Assembly: GCA_000697055.1 (NCBI GenBank)
Contig: JNDT01002371.1
Coordinates: forward strand, 62,001 to 126,000
Source of the DNA: Saksenaea vasiformis B4078
Lineage: Eukaryota > Mucoromycota > Mucoromycetes > Mucorales > Saksenaeaceae
Direction of reading: 5' to 3'
Length of the DNA: 64,000 nucleotides
A model generated the notes under the pieces. That model worked only from the letters and a program-made list of their open reading frames with translations. It did no database searches and was not told where the DNA came from. A program made the position numbers and the translations under genes. Positions 1 to 12,185 of this stretch are shown here, in pieces (within the stretch, counting starts at the first letter, position 1; each line of letters begins with the position of its first letter).

Positions 1-1
1 A

Positions 2-221
2 CTAGCTTTAGAGTGCATACTACCTCGCATAATGCACGAGCAAGAGCCAGATTCATCAACGGACGCGCAATTCCTCGTGAGTATATTACTTTTCTTAAAT
101 TATTGTATCAAATAATGGCTGTTTATTCTTGGTGAAAAGAGATAATAGTTGGAACTGCTCCATTAAGCTTCGCGAGTATGCAAAAAGAAGTCTGAAGGTG
201 ACGTTGGTCGCTTTTCTTTAA
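2..221 (+). CDS. Possible 3' end of a plus-strand gene cut by the window edge
   Basis: An open frame runs from base 2 to 76 and meets a good donor (gtgagt at 77). It can be joined, after an intron ending in ttaag at 167, to bases 168-221, which close with TAA. The joined 43 codons are in phase and start with ALECILPRIMHEQEPDSS. I do not recognise the protein, and the upstream part lies outside the window. A second open stretch in another frame continues to a stop at 318, so the true end is uncertain. This call rests only on frame and splice consensus. Confidence 0.25.
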
Positions 222-568
222 GAAGGAATCAATGATCGCTCAGGGTGGTTCGGTTTATTGCAGAATTCACAATCGCCAAGGTAGACATGTTCGAGACTAT
301 TCCGGCACCCATACTTAGCCGTATGTATACCTATAATAGTAGGTCTTGTAAATATCGTCTTTGTATTCGGCTACCCGTGCAGTGCCTCATTTTTGGCTTT
401 GTATTACATCTCCGTCTAAATTTCAACAGGGTTAAAAAAAAATTTGTGCTACGAACAGCAAATCGTCAAACGATCTTTAACTGCTTCTGTGCGGTGCAGT
501 ATGCAGAAGTATGCGTTTATGATATATAAAAATATAAATGGTCTAAGGATTCTTTTGCGTTTTCTTTT

Positions 569-1251
569 TTACTTTACAAAAATTGCATCCCTGAGTTCCG
601 CATATGCAGTCTCCAAGTTGTCGTTTATAATAACACGATCATACGATCCTGGCAAGGCAGCGTATTCCATTTCCTTCTTCGAGGCTTCCAATCTTGCCTG
701 AACTGCTTCCTCTGTTTCTGTGCCACGACCACGTAGACGTTGCTCGAGAACTTCGAAGCTGGGTGGGCGAATAAACACGTAGCGTGGCTGAAGGGTCGTT
801 TTCTTGACGGAAATGACACCTTGGAGATCGATATCCAGCATACAGACCTTTCCGGATTGAACAACATCTTCAACTGCCTTGATAGATGTGCCTGGAAAGA
901 TGTAAGTTTTAGTCAGATCAATGAAACGGGAAGTGTATAGACTAAAAGTCGTACCATACATATTTCCAGAAAAGGTGGCGCTTTCAATGAACTTGCCCGC
1001 AGCCACTTCTTCTTCCATGGCGTCCTTGGTCACGAAATGGTAATCCTTGCCATCAATCTCACCTGGACGTGGCTTGCGTGTAGTGTCTGCAGAGCTGTCT
1101 TAGTTGCTCATGCTTCTCCTTTCTCGTTTAACTTACGGGAAACGCTGAAGCCGAAGGTATCAGGGAACTCTGCAAACAGTTTCTTGAGTAATGTTGATTT
1201 TCCCGATCCAGAAGGTCCCGAGATGACAAAGATTTTGGAGGCTGCCTGCAT
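569..1251 (-). CDS. GUK1: Guanylate kinase
   Basis: Phosphorylates GMP to GDP with ATP in the cytosol, feeding GTP synthesis. Three exons on the minus strand (1251-1137, 1086-955, 891-569) give 189 residues, close to the roughly 187 of yeast Guk1. The P-loop GPSGSGKST follows the first residues. The GMP-binding motif [13 protein letters not shown] is rebuilt exactly across intron 1 (50 nt). Intron 2 (892-954, 63 nt) is in frame and lacks a stop, so it would be missed by simple ORF calling; removing it restores the conserved GNMYGTS. LDIDLQG and RLRGRGTE are also present. I chose the Met at 1251; an upstream Met at 1329 would add 26 residues of unclear value. It lies downstream of the DcpS gene in the same direction, about 500 bp apart. 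Confidence 0.95.
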
Positions 1252-1746
1252 GCTGGATGACCGAAAGAGAAGAGTAACTTTTCCTTCGAACCTACAGAGC
1301 GCAGTCCTCTTCAAGCCGCGTAAAGTCACATGCAGAAAATTTTATTTGCCTCCCAAACTTGATCTGGAATGGCTTAAAACATGTTTCATTTCAATAACCA
1401 GCATAGCCACTTTGACAGAGCACAAACACTATTGACTATTATCAAAGAGCCCAGTTGCGCTAGCTAGAACGCGTTTTTTCGTCCCAGCTACTACATATTT
1501 TCCTTTTGACTTTGAAAAATAATAAATGATAGTATTTGCCATGCACAGCATGAAGTTATATATGACGGTCTTAACAAACTAATCTATCGCACTAATTATT
1601 GTGAAACATATTCCACTATTTTCTATTTCTGTAGACTTGCAGCAAAAACTAAGCGTTTACTGAAGGATGAATAGCTAGAAAACAAGGCAATAACAGCAAA
1701 AGAAATACTTGTACGGCAGTTGCTCTTGGGAAGTCGTTGGGCGCGA
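1252..1746. other. Intergenic spacer, no gene seen
   Basis: About 500 bp between GUK1 and the DcpS gene. It is AT-rich with no convincing ORF, tRNA or repeat. It should hold the GUK1 promoter and the DcpS 3' end; I see no clear TATA or CCAAT element at a convincing spacing. Confidence 0.5.
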
Positions 1747-2637
1747 CTATTTCTTAATCTCCAGTTCATATGCTTTATACAGAGGATATTGTTCTCCCAC
1801 TATGATAGGAAGGGTGGCACGTTGATAATAATCTCCATAAAGCTGAATGTTATCAATCACCGTGTCCAACAGGTGCGCCTGGCCAGCCACAATTCCAGGA
1901 GCATCGACAAAGGACACAGCTGTAATGTGGACATGGAAATGATAATATGAAGGCAGATAATGGATAAATAATCGGAGTTGATGTCTATCCAGAGCAAACT
2001 TCTTCATTGCAAGGTCATACGCTGCAGAGCGGATATTCTTCAGTAATGGCAGGGGCTGCTCTCCCAGGGACCGTATAGAATATATGTCCTTTGCCATTGT
2101 AATTGCCACCCAATACAGCGATTCAACAGTACCATCCCATTTCATGTCGGGTAGGATAACAAAGCCGTTTGTTGGATCATCATCGCGATAAAGAACACGG
2201 TCTGCTTCGGATGTTCCATCAAGTATATTTTGAACCCACTGTGTACGTTCAGGAGGGATACTTTGGATATAAGGATATGTCAATTGTTGATAAAGTTGAG
2301 GTGTTTCTGCAATTAGCCTTCGTGTCTGCGCCTCGTATTTCCGGATATGAACTTCTGTGGCAGGATAGATCATTTTGACTCGGGTATCTGGAAGACGCGA
2401 CGCCAAGTTCGCAGTACCCCAACCATAGACATTGTTGCTTACTACGTCCTTCAGGTTCTGCACTAATCTTGGCATCTCCGGAATTTCGCTTTCCTCATAC
2501 TGGGCCTTCTCAAAGCTCAGGATCGTGGGTACACCGTCAGTGGATCCAAGGATATAAACTAGTTTTGTGCGAGTGTCATGTGACAAAACACGTTCGAATT
2601 TGAATCGTTCGAGAACTTCAGGCAATGACATGTTCAA
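1747..2637 (-). CDS. DCS1: Scavenger mRNA-decapping enzyme DcpS
   Basis: Hydrolyses the residual m7GpppN cap left after 3'-5' mRNA decay. A single exon encodes 296 residues, shorter than human DcpS (337) because the disordered N-terminus is missing. The start region FKFERVLSHDTRTK aligns in style with the conserved N-terminal domain, so the Met at 2637 is plausible. The C-terminal HIT domain carries YLPSYYHFHVHITAV, with the histidine triad at residues 233, 235 and 237; the middle His is the expected catalytic nucleophile. Upstream, YPATEVHIRKY and the EADRVLYRDDDPTNGFVILPD stretch are further family signatures. No intron is needed. Confidence 0.95.
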   Translation of the reverse strand: MNMSLPEVLERFKFERVLSHDTRTKLVYILGSTDGVPTILSFEKAQYEESEIPEMPRLVQNLKDVVSNNVYGWGTANLASRLPDTRVKMIYPATEVHIRKYEAQTRRLIAETPQLYQQLTYPYIQSIPPERTQWVQNILDGTSEADRVLYRDDDPTNGFVILPDMKWDGTVESLYWVAITMAKDIYSIRSLGEQPLPLLKNIRSAAYDLAMKKFALDRHQLRLFIHYLPSYYHFHVHITAVSFVDAPGIVAGQAHLLDTVIDNIQLYGDYYQRATLPIIVGEQYPLYKAYELEIKK

Positions 2638-4832
2638 CCTCGAGACGCAAGTCGTGGACTTGGACCTTCATTTTCAACTTTTTCTTTGCCAGCCATGCTG
2701 TCCAATCAGAGACAAAGTACAATCAACCAATAAAACGCGTTTCTGCAGAATTCATGTTCGAATTAGCCCCGTCGATCCAGGTTAATGATGTTGTCGAATT
2801 ATCATCAAATATGCTCAGTTAAGAGACGCTTTAGGCATTGGGATATGATGTGTGAACTAGCTCATCAGCGGCATATAGTCTAACATAGAAACTGAAGGAA
2901 CTCCCTTCGTTTTGCATGGATGATTGTGCTTAAGGTTTCTCTCGTACACAGGTGATAAGGTGAGAGTATACGTGATAATATTTGACTTCAGGATAATCAC
3001 ACAATCAGCATAAGATTACTTTTGAGATGAGTAGTGCAGGAACCTGACGAAGGAAAAAAGTAAAGATTTCAAATCGAAAATTGTGATTCGACGCGGGACG
3101 TGATTTCTCTTAGGAAGTTTAGGTATTGTATTGGACATTTGATCAATGAAAAAAGATCAGAATTGCTGCTCTCCATCAAGTGATCAAGATGAACCAACCG
3201 CGTTTCAATGATGATCACATATCTCTAACAAACTCTTTTTCGTCCATGGATGGACTTAAGCGCGCCAAGACTTGGTAGATCGGGGCAACAATTTGGTATA
3301 AATCCCATCGTATCCCATTAGCTGGGTCTTTCACTGGCCCAATGCCCGCTAGGCAACGCTTAATGTGACGGATGTCGGTTCAGGCCATCCAAACCTCGAG
3401 CGCTATGAAGAAATATATGAAGCAATTTTTGACTCCCTCGGAACTTCTGACTCAGCCGTAATTCAATTCAGAACCGTGAAGCGGTCGCTTCACCAGAAGT
3501 TGGTTTCTATAATAAACGTCAGTACAAGAAATATTAGGAGCTGTGCGAGCGGAGAGTCTAAGGGCAGGATGTTGTCAAAATCGCGAACTGTGCTCCTTCG
3601 AATGTAATTATGTTGATATGACGCGTTGGAAATGGTGTTGCACCTCTAACATCGAATTGCTGTTAGAAGTGGGTCAGCCCTTGTAGGCGTTGAACTAATT
3701 CGGTTATTGGGTCTCGATTAATCTCGAACTCTTTGTTTCAAACCTACGGCCTTCTTTTTCTTTTTTAACTTGCGAAGGGTAGTCATTGGTTCCACACCCA
3801 AAATTTAAGGTGAGACATCCCGTATTTTAGTCTAAATTGACAACACACGGAGAATATCCAGCGATATCGTTACTCTTCTCAATGGTGATAAGTACGGTTA
3901 TGTGAAGCCAGAATTGAGAATTTTCAAGATAAACTGGAAGACAGCAGTAGACGGATCAGGTTTTATATATTAGAGTATTTTTGAGATCGTAAAATCCATT
4001 TATCAGACATCTAATGACCAATTTAATGTAGAAGCTGTAATGAAAAAAGCCAGTACGAACTTTCACTTGAAATGAGAAATTCCTGATGAGTTAAAACGTC
4101 TTTTGGCGGCTTCTATTTCTATTTAGCTGACCCAAGAGTATTCGTCGTTCATCGGGTTGATTTAAGGGCAGATTTGGTGGCGTCTGACCATATATGCTAT
4201 CAAGAGCCACAAGGAGTAGACAATTCATTGAAATTCAGAGAGTTGAGAATTGAAGCTGAATGGAAATGATGGACATGGATAGTGTTCATAGCAATAATTG
4301 TGAATATCATGCAGCGGATATGGCATTCCGACTCGTTAGTAGATCATGAGCCATATTCGGTACCAGAGGTAGATTCTATAGCGGGTATCGTATGCTGCTC
4401 AATAAGTTAAGCTTTTCGTGTCACCGGCCACGTAAAGGGGAAAGGAAAAGCTATTGGTGCTAGGCCAGTATTTTTCCACGTTGCGTAAAGGTTCGTATTT
4501 TTAATAGACACATCGCTACAAATAAAGATATTTGAGAAACACAAGCTTCATCATGCAAATGGTGGAACTATGAATGCTGGCGTGTTAAGGCTACTCGCAA
4601 AGAGATGGAAACACGTGATGGTAAAGAGAGCTTCCTGTTTTAGATTGCCCCTTATTTTCAAGTCGATGAGCACAGATGTCACTCCTTTCTTTTTCTTTTG
4701 CCCCTCTTTTATATCTTTTTTATTTTACATCTCCCGCCCTCCTTTCTTATCCTTTCCATTCTTTCCCTATCAAGACATCTGTTCAGTAAACTAGCACAGG
4801 ATTGCGTTCTATTGAATTGATCATCTTGTAAT
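2638..4832. other. Gene-poor spacer of about 2.2 kb
   Basis: AT-rich sequence with only short unsupported ORFs. The longest on the plus strand, 3365-3607 (80 codons), resembles nothing I know and lacks splice or composition support. I see no tRNA or repeat. The end nearest 4833 has a pyrimidine-rich tract (4680-4770), likely part of the promoter or 5' leader of the next gene. Confidence 0.5.
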
Positions 4833-6200
4833 ATGCCTCAGATGTTAAACAAGAATACCTTCGAACCGAAAGATCCAAGGATAATCAACGTTTACGAAGA
4901 AGATGAAGATGAATTAGATGATTTAAGCTTTACAACTACCTCTGATTTAACCTCAAGGCCAAGACGTCGAAAAACTGGAACACAAGCTTTGGTGGAATTT
5001 CTCAATAATACAAGTCCAGAGGAATTTCAAAAGACAACATCCAAACGTCCATCGACTCTTTTCTTTCGTTTACTGAAGAACAGACCACCACCTTCAGCTT
5101 CGTCAACCCGATCGCAACCATCCAGCTCTACCTCTTGTCCAACGCCAAAAACATATATTCAAACATCAAGTCATGACGCACCTAATACAATCCACAGGAA
5201 AAACTATATCGAGATTGTCGCCAATCCGGCTCATGAATCAACTGGCTCAGGTTCTGTAGGGCGTCGTTCCAGCTATGCTTCAACAAGTAAGCATTCTGCG
5301 TTGAGGAGGAGTGTGATCAGCAACAGTGATCAGCAGGGTCCTGTCCTACCCTCAAACCGGTCAAAGAAACGCGAGTCAAGTCTATATAGTGGTTCTCTGC
5401 GATATTCTATGTCAGTAAAGAGTCACGTTAGCAATAATCCTTCCTCGATGCGTGGCCGTCCTATGCTGATGATGCGTCAAGACACCGAGGCGAACTTACC
5501 GCGAAACACGATGGGTCGCGACTGGGAACAGCAGCTTCAGCAGCATGCTATGATGGACGATCTGGATAGAAAAAAGCCAGAGGGAGAGGAGGAGGAAGCC
5601 GTGGATAAGGGGCTTGACGAGATTCCGGCCATTTTGCTAGATGAGAATATTGATGCGATTGAGGCAGGTCTGCTGCAACGATTGGAGCGTTTCCGATTGG
5701 CCAAGACAGATAAGCCAAGTGATGCAATGGCAAGCGCGTTAGCAAAGGAGCACGAACGAGCCCTCATCAGTCCCAACAAGGAACCGGGCGAAAAGAAAAA
5801 GGTCCGCCATATCCAAGTCCAAACCATGGAAACAGATAACACAAGCACCAACACCACTACTGCTACATCTCCACAGACAGAGGTTACACCAACTGTGGAT
5901 ACTATCATAAACCACCCATCAACAAATACTGTCGAAGATCTCGAAGCCCAGTTGAATGAAGAGAAGTTGCAACGTCAACGATTACAGGCGGCACTCGAGG
6001 AATCATGGGACCATTTTGAAGTACTTTCTGGTCTGGCGTACAAAAAACTGAGGGAATTATGGGAAGAAAAAACGCGCTGGGAAAATGCGTGTATAGAACT
6101 TAGGGACAGGCTGCTGGAAACAAATCAGTTCTCCAACATGGTGGATATCCCGACGAGTGAATTCGTTGAAGAAGAGGAAGAAGAAGAAGAACTGTCTTAA
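4833..6200 (+). CDS. Orphan protein with disordered N-terminus and C-terminal coiled coil
   Basis: Single-exon gene of 455 residues; function not recognised. Near the N-terminus is an acidic patch (YEEDEDELDDL), a basic run (RPRRRKTG) and a short, probably folded segment GTQALVEFLNNTSPEEFQ followed by STLFFRLLKNR. A long Ser/Pro/Thr-rich region follows (residues about 90-230). The last third holds a predicted coiled coil (VEDLEAQLNEEKLQRQRL through LRELWEEKTRWENA), ending in a run of glutamates. The make-up suggests a scaffold or cytoskeletal/polarity adaptor, but that is a guess. A polyadenylation-like AATAAA lies at 6243-6248. The long open frame with a sensible start and 3' signal makes it a real gene. 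Confidence 0.8.
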   Translation: MPQMLNKNTFEPKDPRIINVYEEDEDELDDLSFTTTSDLTSRPRRRKTGTQALVEFLNNTSPEEFQKTTSKRPSTLFFRLLKNRPPPSASSTRSQPSSSTSCPTPKTYIQTSSHDAPNTIHRKNYIEIVANPAHESTGSGSVGRRSSYASTSKHSALRRSVISNSDQQGPVLPSNRSKKRESSLYSGSLRYSMSVKSHVSNNPSSMRGRPMLMMRQDTEANLPRNTMGRDWEQQLQQHAMMDDLDRKKPEGEEEEAVDKGLDEIPAILLDENIDAIEAGLLQRLERFRLAKTDKPSDAMASALAKEHERALISPNKEPGEKKKVRHIQVQTMETDNTSTNTTTATSPQTEVTPTVDTIINHPSTNTVEDLEAQLNEEKLQRQRLQAALEESWDHFEVLSGLAYKKLRELWEEKTRWENACIELRDRLLETNQFSNMVDIPTSEFVEEEEEEEELS

Positions 6201-6716
6201 ACGTTTCTTTTGCTATTATTGTTTTCCATGTGGCATATATTCAATAAAGTCTAAAAAAAGTAAAAGAGGGCCCATGCATGCGTCAGGGCAACATATAGTC
6301 ATGTATATGCAGATAAAAAGCCATGCAGGTGGGATAACGTGCCCGTTTTCCGTTGTGTGGCTGGTTCATCTTCAGAGTACTAAAGTGATTCTTGTCCCAC
6401 AAGGATGTCACTGGAAGCTGGCTTTGTCATGTTGGGACTATGCGGGCTCTTCTTCGCTCGACCAACGGGAGCTTAAGAAAATATTATAGCGTCATTTTTT
6501 GAAAAATCCTTGTCCAAGTAGAGTTTAACTCACGATGAAACGGGTCCGAACCCCGTCACTTACCCCTCATTCATTCAAAGTCGGGGAATAATTTTGTATC
6601 ACAACGGACTGTCTTGTGAGTAATACAAAACATCTCCACATTTATAAAGTCTCTTTTCACCAGGTACTTTTTGTATCTCTCTCCCCCCTGCTGTTTCTCG
6701 CAACATAAATTATACA
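6201..6716. other. Spacer with 3' signal and promoter of the aminotransferase gene
   Basis: The first part carries AATAAA at 6243-6248 for the upstream gene. A small hairpin-forming stretch lies at 6539-6557 (acgggtccgaaccccgt), resembling a tRNA T-arm but without the other arms. TATAAA sits at 6643-6648, followed by a pyrimidine-rich leader before the ATG at 6717. Confidence 0.55.
6643..6648 (+). promoter_or_regulatory. TATA box candidate upstream of alanine aminotransferase
   Basis: TATAAA lies 69 bp upstream of the ATG at 6717, followed by a CT-rich stretch (6651-6700) typical of fungal transcription start regions. Position and context support it; no other evidence. Confidence 0.45.
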
Positions 6717-8413
6717 ATGACTGTCAATGATCAATTAAATGCTCCAGGTATATCCGAAAACCATACTCTTAACATATGTCGTCAGTAATTAGGAATAACT
6801 CATCGTTATCTGCTGTTTTTATAGCCAAGAAAGTGCTGAGACTTGATAATATGAACCCTTATATTCGCAATGTCGAGTATGCTGTGCGCGGGCGCTTAGC
6901 TATTCGTGCCGAAGAAATTCGGGATCAACTGGCCACGGATCCATCCAAGTTCCCATTCGATGCTGTAGTCAACTGCAACATCGGTAACCCACAGCAACTG
7001 CAGCAAAAACCTATAACCTTCTTCCGTCAGGTATAGAAAACAAGGTTTAAATAGAAAATCAACCGACATGTGATTGATCGATATAGGTTGCTTCGTTGTG
7101 TGAGAATGCCGACCTGTTGGATGCCGACAAGGAGCCGATCGTGTCGCAGCTTTATCCTGCCGACGCTTTAGCTCGTGCCCGCCAATTGTTGAAGGCGATT
7201 GGTCCCAGTATCGGAGCTTATTCTCATTCCCAGGGTGTCCCAGCCATCCGTCAAACTGTGGCTAGATTTTTGGAGGAACGTGATGGTCATGCTGCAGACC
7301 CCAACACAATCTATCTGACCCAGGGTGCGTCATCCGGTGTTCAGACAATCTTAACCTTATTGACGGAAAATGACAAGTCCGGTATTTTAATCCCAATTCC
7401 TCAATATCCATTGTACAGCGCTACTCTCTCGTTGGTGGGAGCAACCCCAGTACATTACTACTTGGATGAAGAATCTGGATGGAGTTTAGATGTGGCCCAA
7501 CTGAAGACCTTGGTGGCCGAGGCTAGAGAGAAGGGAGTGGACCCAAGAGCACTGGTCATCATCAACCCTGGTAATCCTACTGGCCAGTGTCTGGAGGCTG
7601 ACAATCTGCGCGATATTTTGACCTTCTGCTATGAGGAGCGCCTTGTTCTTTTGGCAGATGAAGTGTATCAAACCAACATCTATGAACCAGAGAAGCGACC
7701 TTTCGTTAGTTTCCGAAAGGCACTGATGGAGCATCCTAATGTTCAGCTGCGATCCGAACTTGAACTTGTTTCTTTCCATTCAATCTCCAAGGGCATGATT
7801 GGCGAGTGTGGCCGCCGTGGTGGTTACTTTGAATGTTGCAATATTGACCCCGAGGTGATGCAACAAATCTACAAGATTGCCTCAGTCTCATTATGTCCTA
7901 ACCTGCACGGACAAATCCTCGTCGACCTGATGTGTAATCCCCCTCGTCCTGGTGATGCGTCCTATGAATCTTATCGAACTGAGGTTACCGAAATCTATGA
8001 ATCCCTTCGACGTCGATCTAAGCGACTAGAAGCGGCCTTTAATTATATGAAGGGTGTGACATGTCAGCCAGCTCTAGGGTCTATGTATCTGTTCCCTCGT
8101 ATCCGGTTGCCAGCTAAAGCTATTGAAAAGGCAAAGGAACTTGGACTGGCGCCAGATGCATTCTACTGCTTGGAGATGTTGGAAGCGACAGGCGTTTGTG
8201 TGATTCCAGGTAAAACACGAACAATGATGATTGGATAAAATTTATCTGTTTTTCTCACGCTTATGAAACTTCGATTTAGGCTCCGGTTTTGGTCAAGAAG
8301 ATGGCACATGGCATTTCAGATCGACCTTCTTACCTCAGGAACATTTGTTCGACGCCTTCTGCGCTAATATCGAGAAGTTCCACAACAACTTTTTGGCTGA
8401 ATACAGCGACTAG
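6717..8413 (+). CDS. ALT1: Alanine aminotransferase (PLP-dependent)
   Basis: Interconverts alanine/2-oxoglutarate and pyruvate/glutamate. Four exons (6717-6747, 6825-7030, 7087-8209, 8280-8413) join in phase to 497 residues. Exon 1 codes only 10 codons before a 77-nt intron. Family signatures: MNPYIRNVEYAVRG near the start, CNIGNPQQ, SIGAYSHSQG, IINPGNPTGQC, ADEVYQTNIY and the PLP-lysine region SFHSISKGMIGECGRRGGYF (Lys in SKG). The C-terminal PGSGFGQEDGTWHFR is rebuilt across the last intron. The N-terminus is short and not a clear mitochondrial presequence, so a cytosolic enzyme is likely. An A-rich stretch with AATAAA-like sequence follows the stop at about 8427. Confidence 0.95.
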
Positions 8414-10093
8414 ACCGTTCCTACAAAAAATAAAAGAAATATATTTTACTATGTGCAAATAATAGATTTTCAGTCTGCGATGTAAAAACGTCTGAATATT
8501 CTGAAAGCTAGCGATCTTTCCCTTATGGAGAAGTGTTTGTTGAGGTTACAGGCTAGTAGGTTAAGTCCGCTCAGGACTTTTATGTGATACAATCCATTAC
8601 AAGCGCGTATAAGAAGCAAAGACTTCTGGCGGTTTCGGAGGTATGTCGCTTCAAACAATGCGCCCCACCGTTTCAGACTTGGCGAACAGATATTGAAGGC
8701 CGGTCGGTATTTCTACTGGATTTTTGGAAGTTACTGTGAGCTTACTCAGAAATCGAAGATTTCAAGTATGATTCCATATACGCCGAAATCCCGTGTATTC
8801 GTCATCATAGTATACATAGCATACTTTCCTACAATTATGATCCATAATAGGAAGGAACAGAGATTACGTTGGAACACCGATCACATCTCATCTTTAGATC
8901 AAAGAAAGACTAGAAACAAAGTGGTAGGACCGCTATAGTAATTGCTTTAACAGAGATCTATGACCAAGGGTTAGCGTTCCCCAAATAGTTCTCACATATC
9001 CAAATATGTTATCTTTTAACACGTTAAAAAGGCAGTCATAGTGAGAAATACTTGCCTTCTCTATCCAATGCATCAGACGTACTTAATAATAGTTCCACAT
9101 GCCATGATGAGCTACGTTTGAATACGTAGAAGCGGCTCGCAATCTGGTAAAATGAGAGGTTGTGAATGCTAGCATTTACAAACGTAAACCCCCTTCAGTA
9201 TCCACAATGTGGGTCACTTCACTCTTTTCCTTTTTGTTTACTCTCCTCATGTATTGATTGATCCAATAGGGATAGTATTCGTCCGAAGTGGTTTTGCCTG
9301 AATAAGACAATGGACCAATTGTTTTTTATCGCTCGTCCGATGATGCATGGTAATGCAGAGGTTCTGGTTCTTCCTTTCACTTTTCCTCAACATTATATAG
9401 TAGGTATATGCACGATAAGACTTGTTGAGTCCAGAAAACCGAGTTCACTGACAGTGCCCTACAATTCTTAAGCGCTGCACCATATCGTACCTTCTCTAAA
9501 CATGTTGATTCACACGTAGCCGAGATACAGACTTTGTCAGAGCTCTAGTAAAACTTCAATCCTCGCTGACTTCAAGATTTCAAGATTTCATGAGTGACAG
9601 AAGCTGTCAACTTAGCGAGTGTTCACTGTATAACTATGAAATCATAAGTATGTAAACGGAACGTGCGTACTCTATGATGTATTACAGCAGCGCGGGATCG
9701 AGATACTGTGAAGGTATGGCTTTTGAATCCCACGCTATGATATTGTGGGTTTGCCAGGATCATCAACCAGCAGCAAAAATCTAGAATTTCATATCAATGT
9801 CTCTCACGATTTGAAGGTGTTCCAGCCAGTTTGGCGACTTGATCGGATTATGCAATCCAAATGGAGGCTGAAGAAATGTAGTTCGCAAAAATTATCATAT
9901 TTAACGGCAAGTGTATTATAACTCCCATCGGTCAGTTAATCGTAGTACTGTACTGTACCGTAATGACTAATATTCTCTTGTAATCTGTACCTTTTAACTC
10001 ACAATGAATAAAAGTCCCAAAACATTCCCTCGTTTACAGCAACATAACAATACCAAGTATCTAGGAGATCTGCAACAGATTCTTTTGCTTTTT

Positions 10094-10291
10094 CTAGAGA
10101 GCGATCAGATATTTCTTGATATTGTCCTTCGTGGCAGCCGTCACCTGCATGGTGCCGTTCGCCTGGATATTGGGCATATTTCTATTTATTACAGAGTTCT
10201 TCGCTTCTACGCCGAATGCTATTGTCATCTCCTTTTGGTCAGTCCTAACACTACGGGAAACAATCTGCAGCAGATCTGTAGTTAAACTCAT
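10094..10291 (-). CDS. Small hypothetical ORF (doubtful)
   Basis: A 65-codon minus-strand frame starting MSLTTDLLQIVSRSVR and ending KDNIKKYLIAL. Its residue composition is more protein-like than neighbouring spurious frames, and the plus-strand frames over it look like its shadows. No upstream exon could be joined convincingly. It may be a remnant of a longer gene or chance. Confidence 0.15.
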   Translation of the reverse strand: MSLTTDLLQIVSRSVRTDQKEMTIAFGVEAKNSVINRNMPNIQANGTMQVTAATKDNIKKYLIAL

Positions 10292-12185
10292 GTCAACATT
10301 TTGGACAGATCTCTGGTTTTAACCCCTTTGTCAGATTTGTCCAACATTTTGGATGTAAAATTTCCGCAGATTTGCTCAAGTTAGTTTAGATATGTCCAAG
10401 AATGGGTAAGATTTGTCGAAGGCATCTTGTGTTTGTCCAAGATATTTTGAAGGTCGTTACAGGTCATTTCCCGTGGTGTAAACTGAGTGTGACACTGTTC
10501 TTGTCTACCTTATCTGTTTTGGCATACACTTTCCCTTTGCGTGATTACGTCGTAACATATTCAAAATGCTTGCGACACCAGTTGGGTCTTTCTATCAGAG
10601 CCCTTATCCGTTCTTTCGCCAGGTTTTTTAATGATCCACTCTGCTGTTTCAGTAAAAAGGCTCTTAGTAGTTGTTCTTACATGCGCTCTGCCAATCACCC
10701 ACTTCATTGACTTCGTCCGTTTTATCTACCAAATCCGTACACAGTCATTGAAGAGTATCACCACAGCAGCAACAGCTAATAACAGTTTTGATACCTACCA
10801 TTACGCCAAAATCAATAAATTAATGGAATATGATATAGCTCCAAAGAATTTCGCATCTATGTTACGTTACTAGCCAGATTCAGGGATGTATTTAGATCCC
10901 AATGCACAGGATCGACATTGAAAACAACATTGCAGTAACCACATGCTATAGTGATGAATGTATCGGCACTTTACCATTTAAGGAAATGGAGCTGTTCTAG
11001 TTTCTTCCTGGATGGGTCTGCTACTGCAAGATTCGTCTGCACACTGAATATTGTTCCGCCATATGGGAACTAGATAAATTAATCAATAGTTTAAGACAAC
11101 TACAAGTGCCTTACACTTGCTCCCACCGACTTTCCACTGCTATTCCGCGTCACCTCTATTCTATTACATGCAGCAATATGCTGTCGTCGATCGTGAAAAA
11201 TAGGTTGAACCGGGACACATTGCAGAAGAGTATATTGATAAAAGTAACCTTTAAGCAAAGATCTCAAAAATCTATGGTTCCTTCTCTTGTTTCGTCTGTT
11301 TTGTTGTTGAATCTGGGTATGCTATAGTCTTCAGCATGCGAAATCCACAGATTATCCAATGGAATATCAAAGAGCGCGAAAAGCAACCCGCTGTTGTATC
11401 ACATACAATTGAAACGCAGACAGCGGTACCTTATCGCTGGAGACTTGCTACTTGACCATTTGTATGCGTGGTGTTTAAAACTTGTTTCTTTGAGAGCCCA
11501 TTGGGCTGTCCCACTGGATAAGACTATGAGCTGATACACCTCTCAGATATGCTAGCTTAGAATTTCCAGGGAATGGTTTCAGAGACCACGTTCTAGTTAC
11601 CGTTAACCGGGGCCCATATCTCTTGACATACTGATTATTTGGTTTTCCTGCATACTGTTTATTGAATGTATCTTAACGCTACTCTATGTAAATCTTGCGT
11701 CCATTAAGAGCCAGATTTGCGCTAAATAAGGGATGAAATACGCGGTTATCAATACATAAATTGGCGATAAAATAATATCCCACTTACATCAACTTGGTCC
11801 CCAGATGGACGCAAAATTTGTTTGAGCAGCATAAAAATTCATTCGCGGTTAGTAAATGGAAAATACTTTGGTGTCATTTCACTTATCCCCGAAGGGCATA
11901 GACGCCCAATGACGGCAGCCTGCCCCGCATCTGACGCGATGGGAGCGGCAGTGGAGATTATACTGGCGCAAGCGCCAGTTTGGGTGTTGACGCCGTGCAG
12001 AGGACTTGAAGTGATGCAACGTCTCGCGAGATTCTGTTGTGGAAGTTGGAGCGAGGCCGCGTGTGACAACATTTACTTACGTGGTGATGAACAAGGGGCT
12101 ACACCACAGCCGAGACGGTTCGGGACAGAGATCCTGCAGGCTAAAGAATAGACATAGAAACATGAACAATCCTGTATGTATATAA

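Noticed and set aside
3365..3607. 80-codon plus ORF in the 2.2-kb spacer
   Set aside because: No motif, no neighbouring exon, codon use like the background.
5537..5908. Minus-strand ORF of 123 codons over the coiled-coil gene
   Set aside because: Complement of the low-complexity coding strand; no independent signal.
6539..6557. tRNA T-arm-like hairpin (acgggtccgaaccccgt)
   Set aside because: No D-arm, anticodon arm or acceptor stem nearby, and the loop lacks the TTC start.
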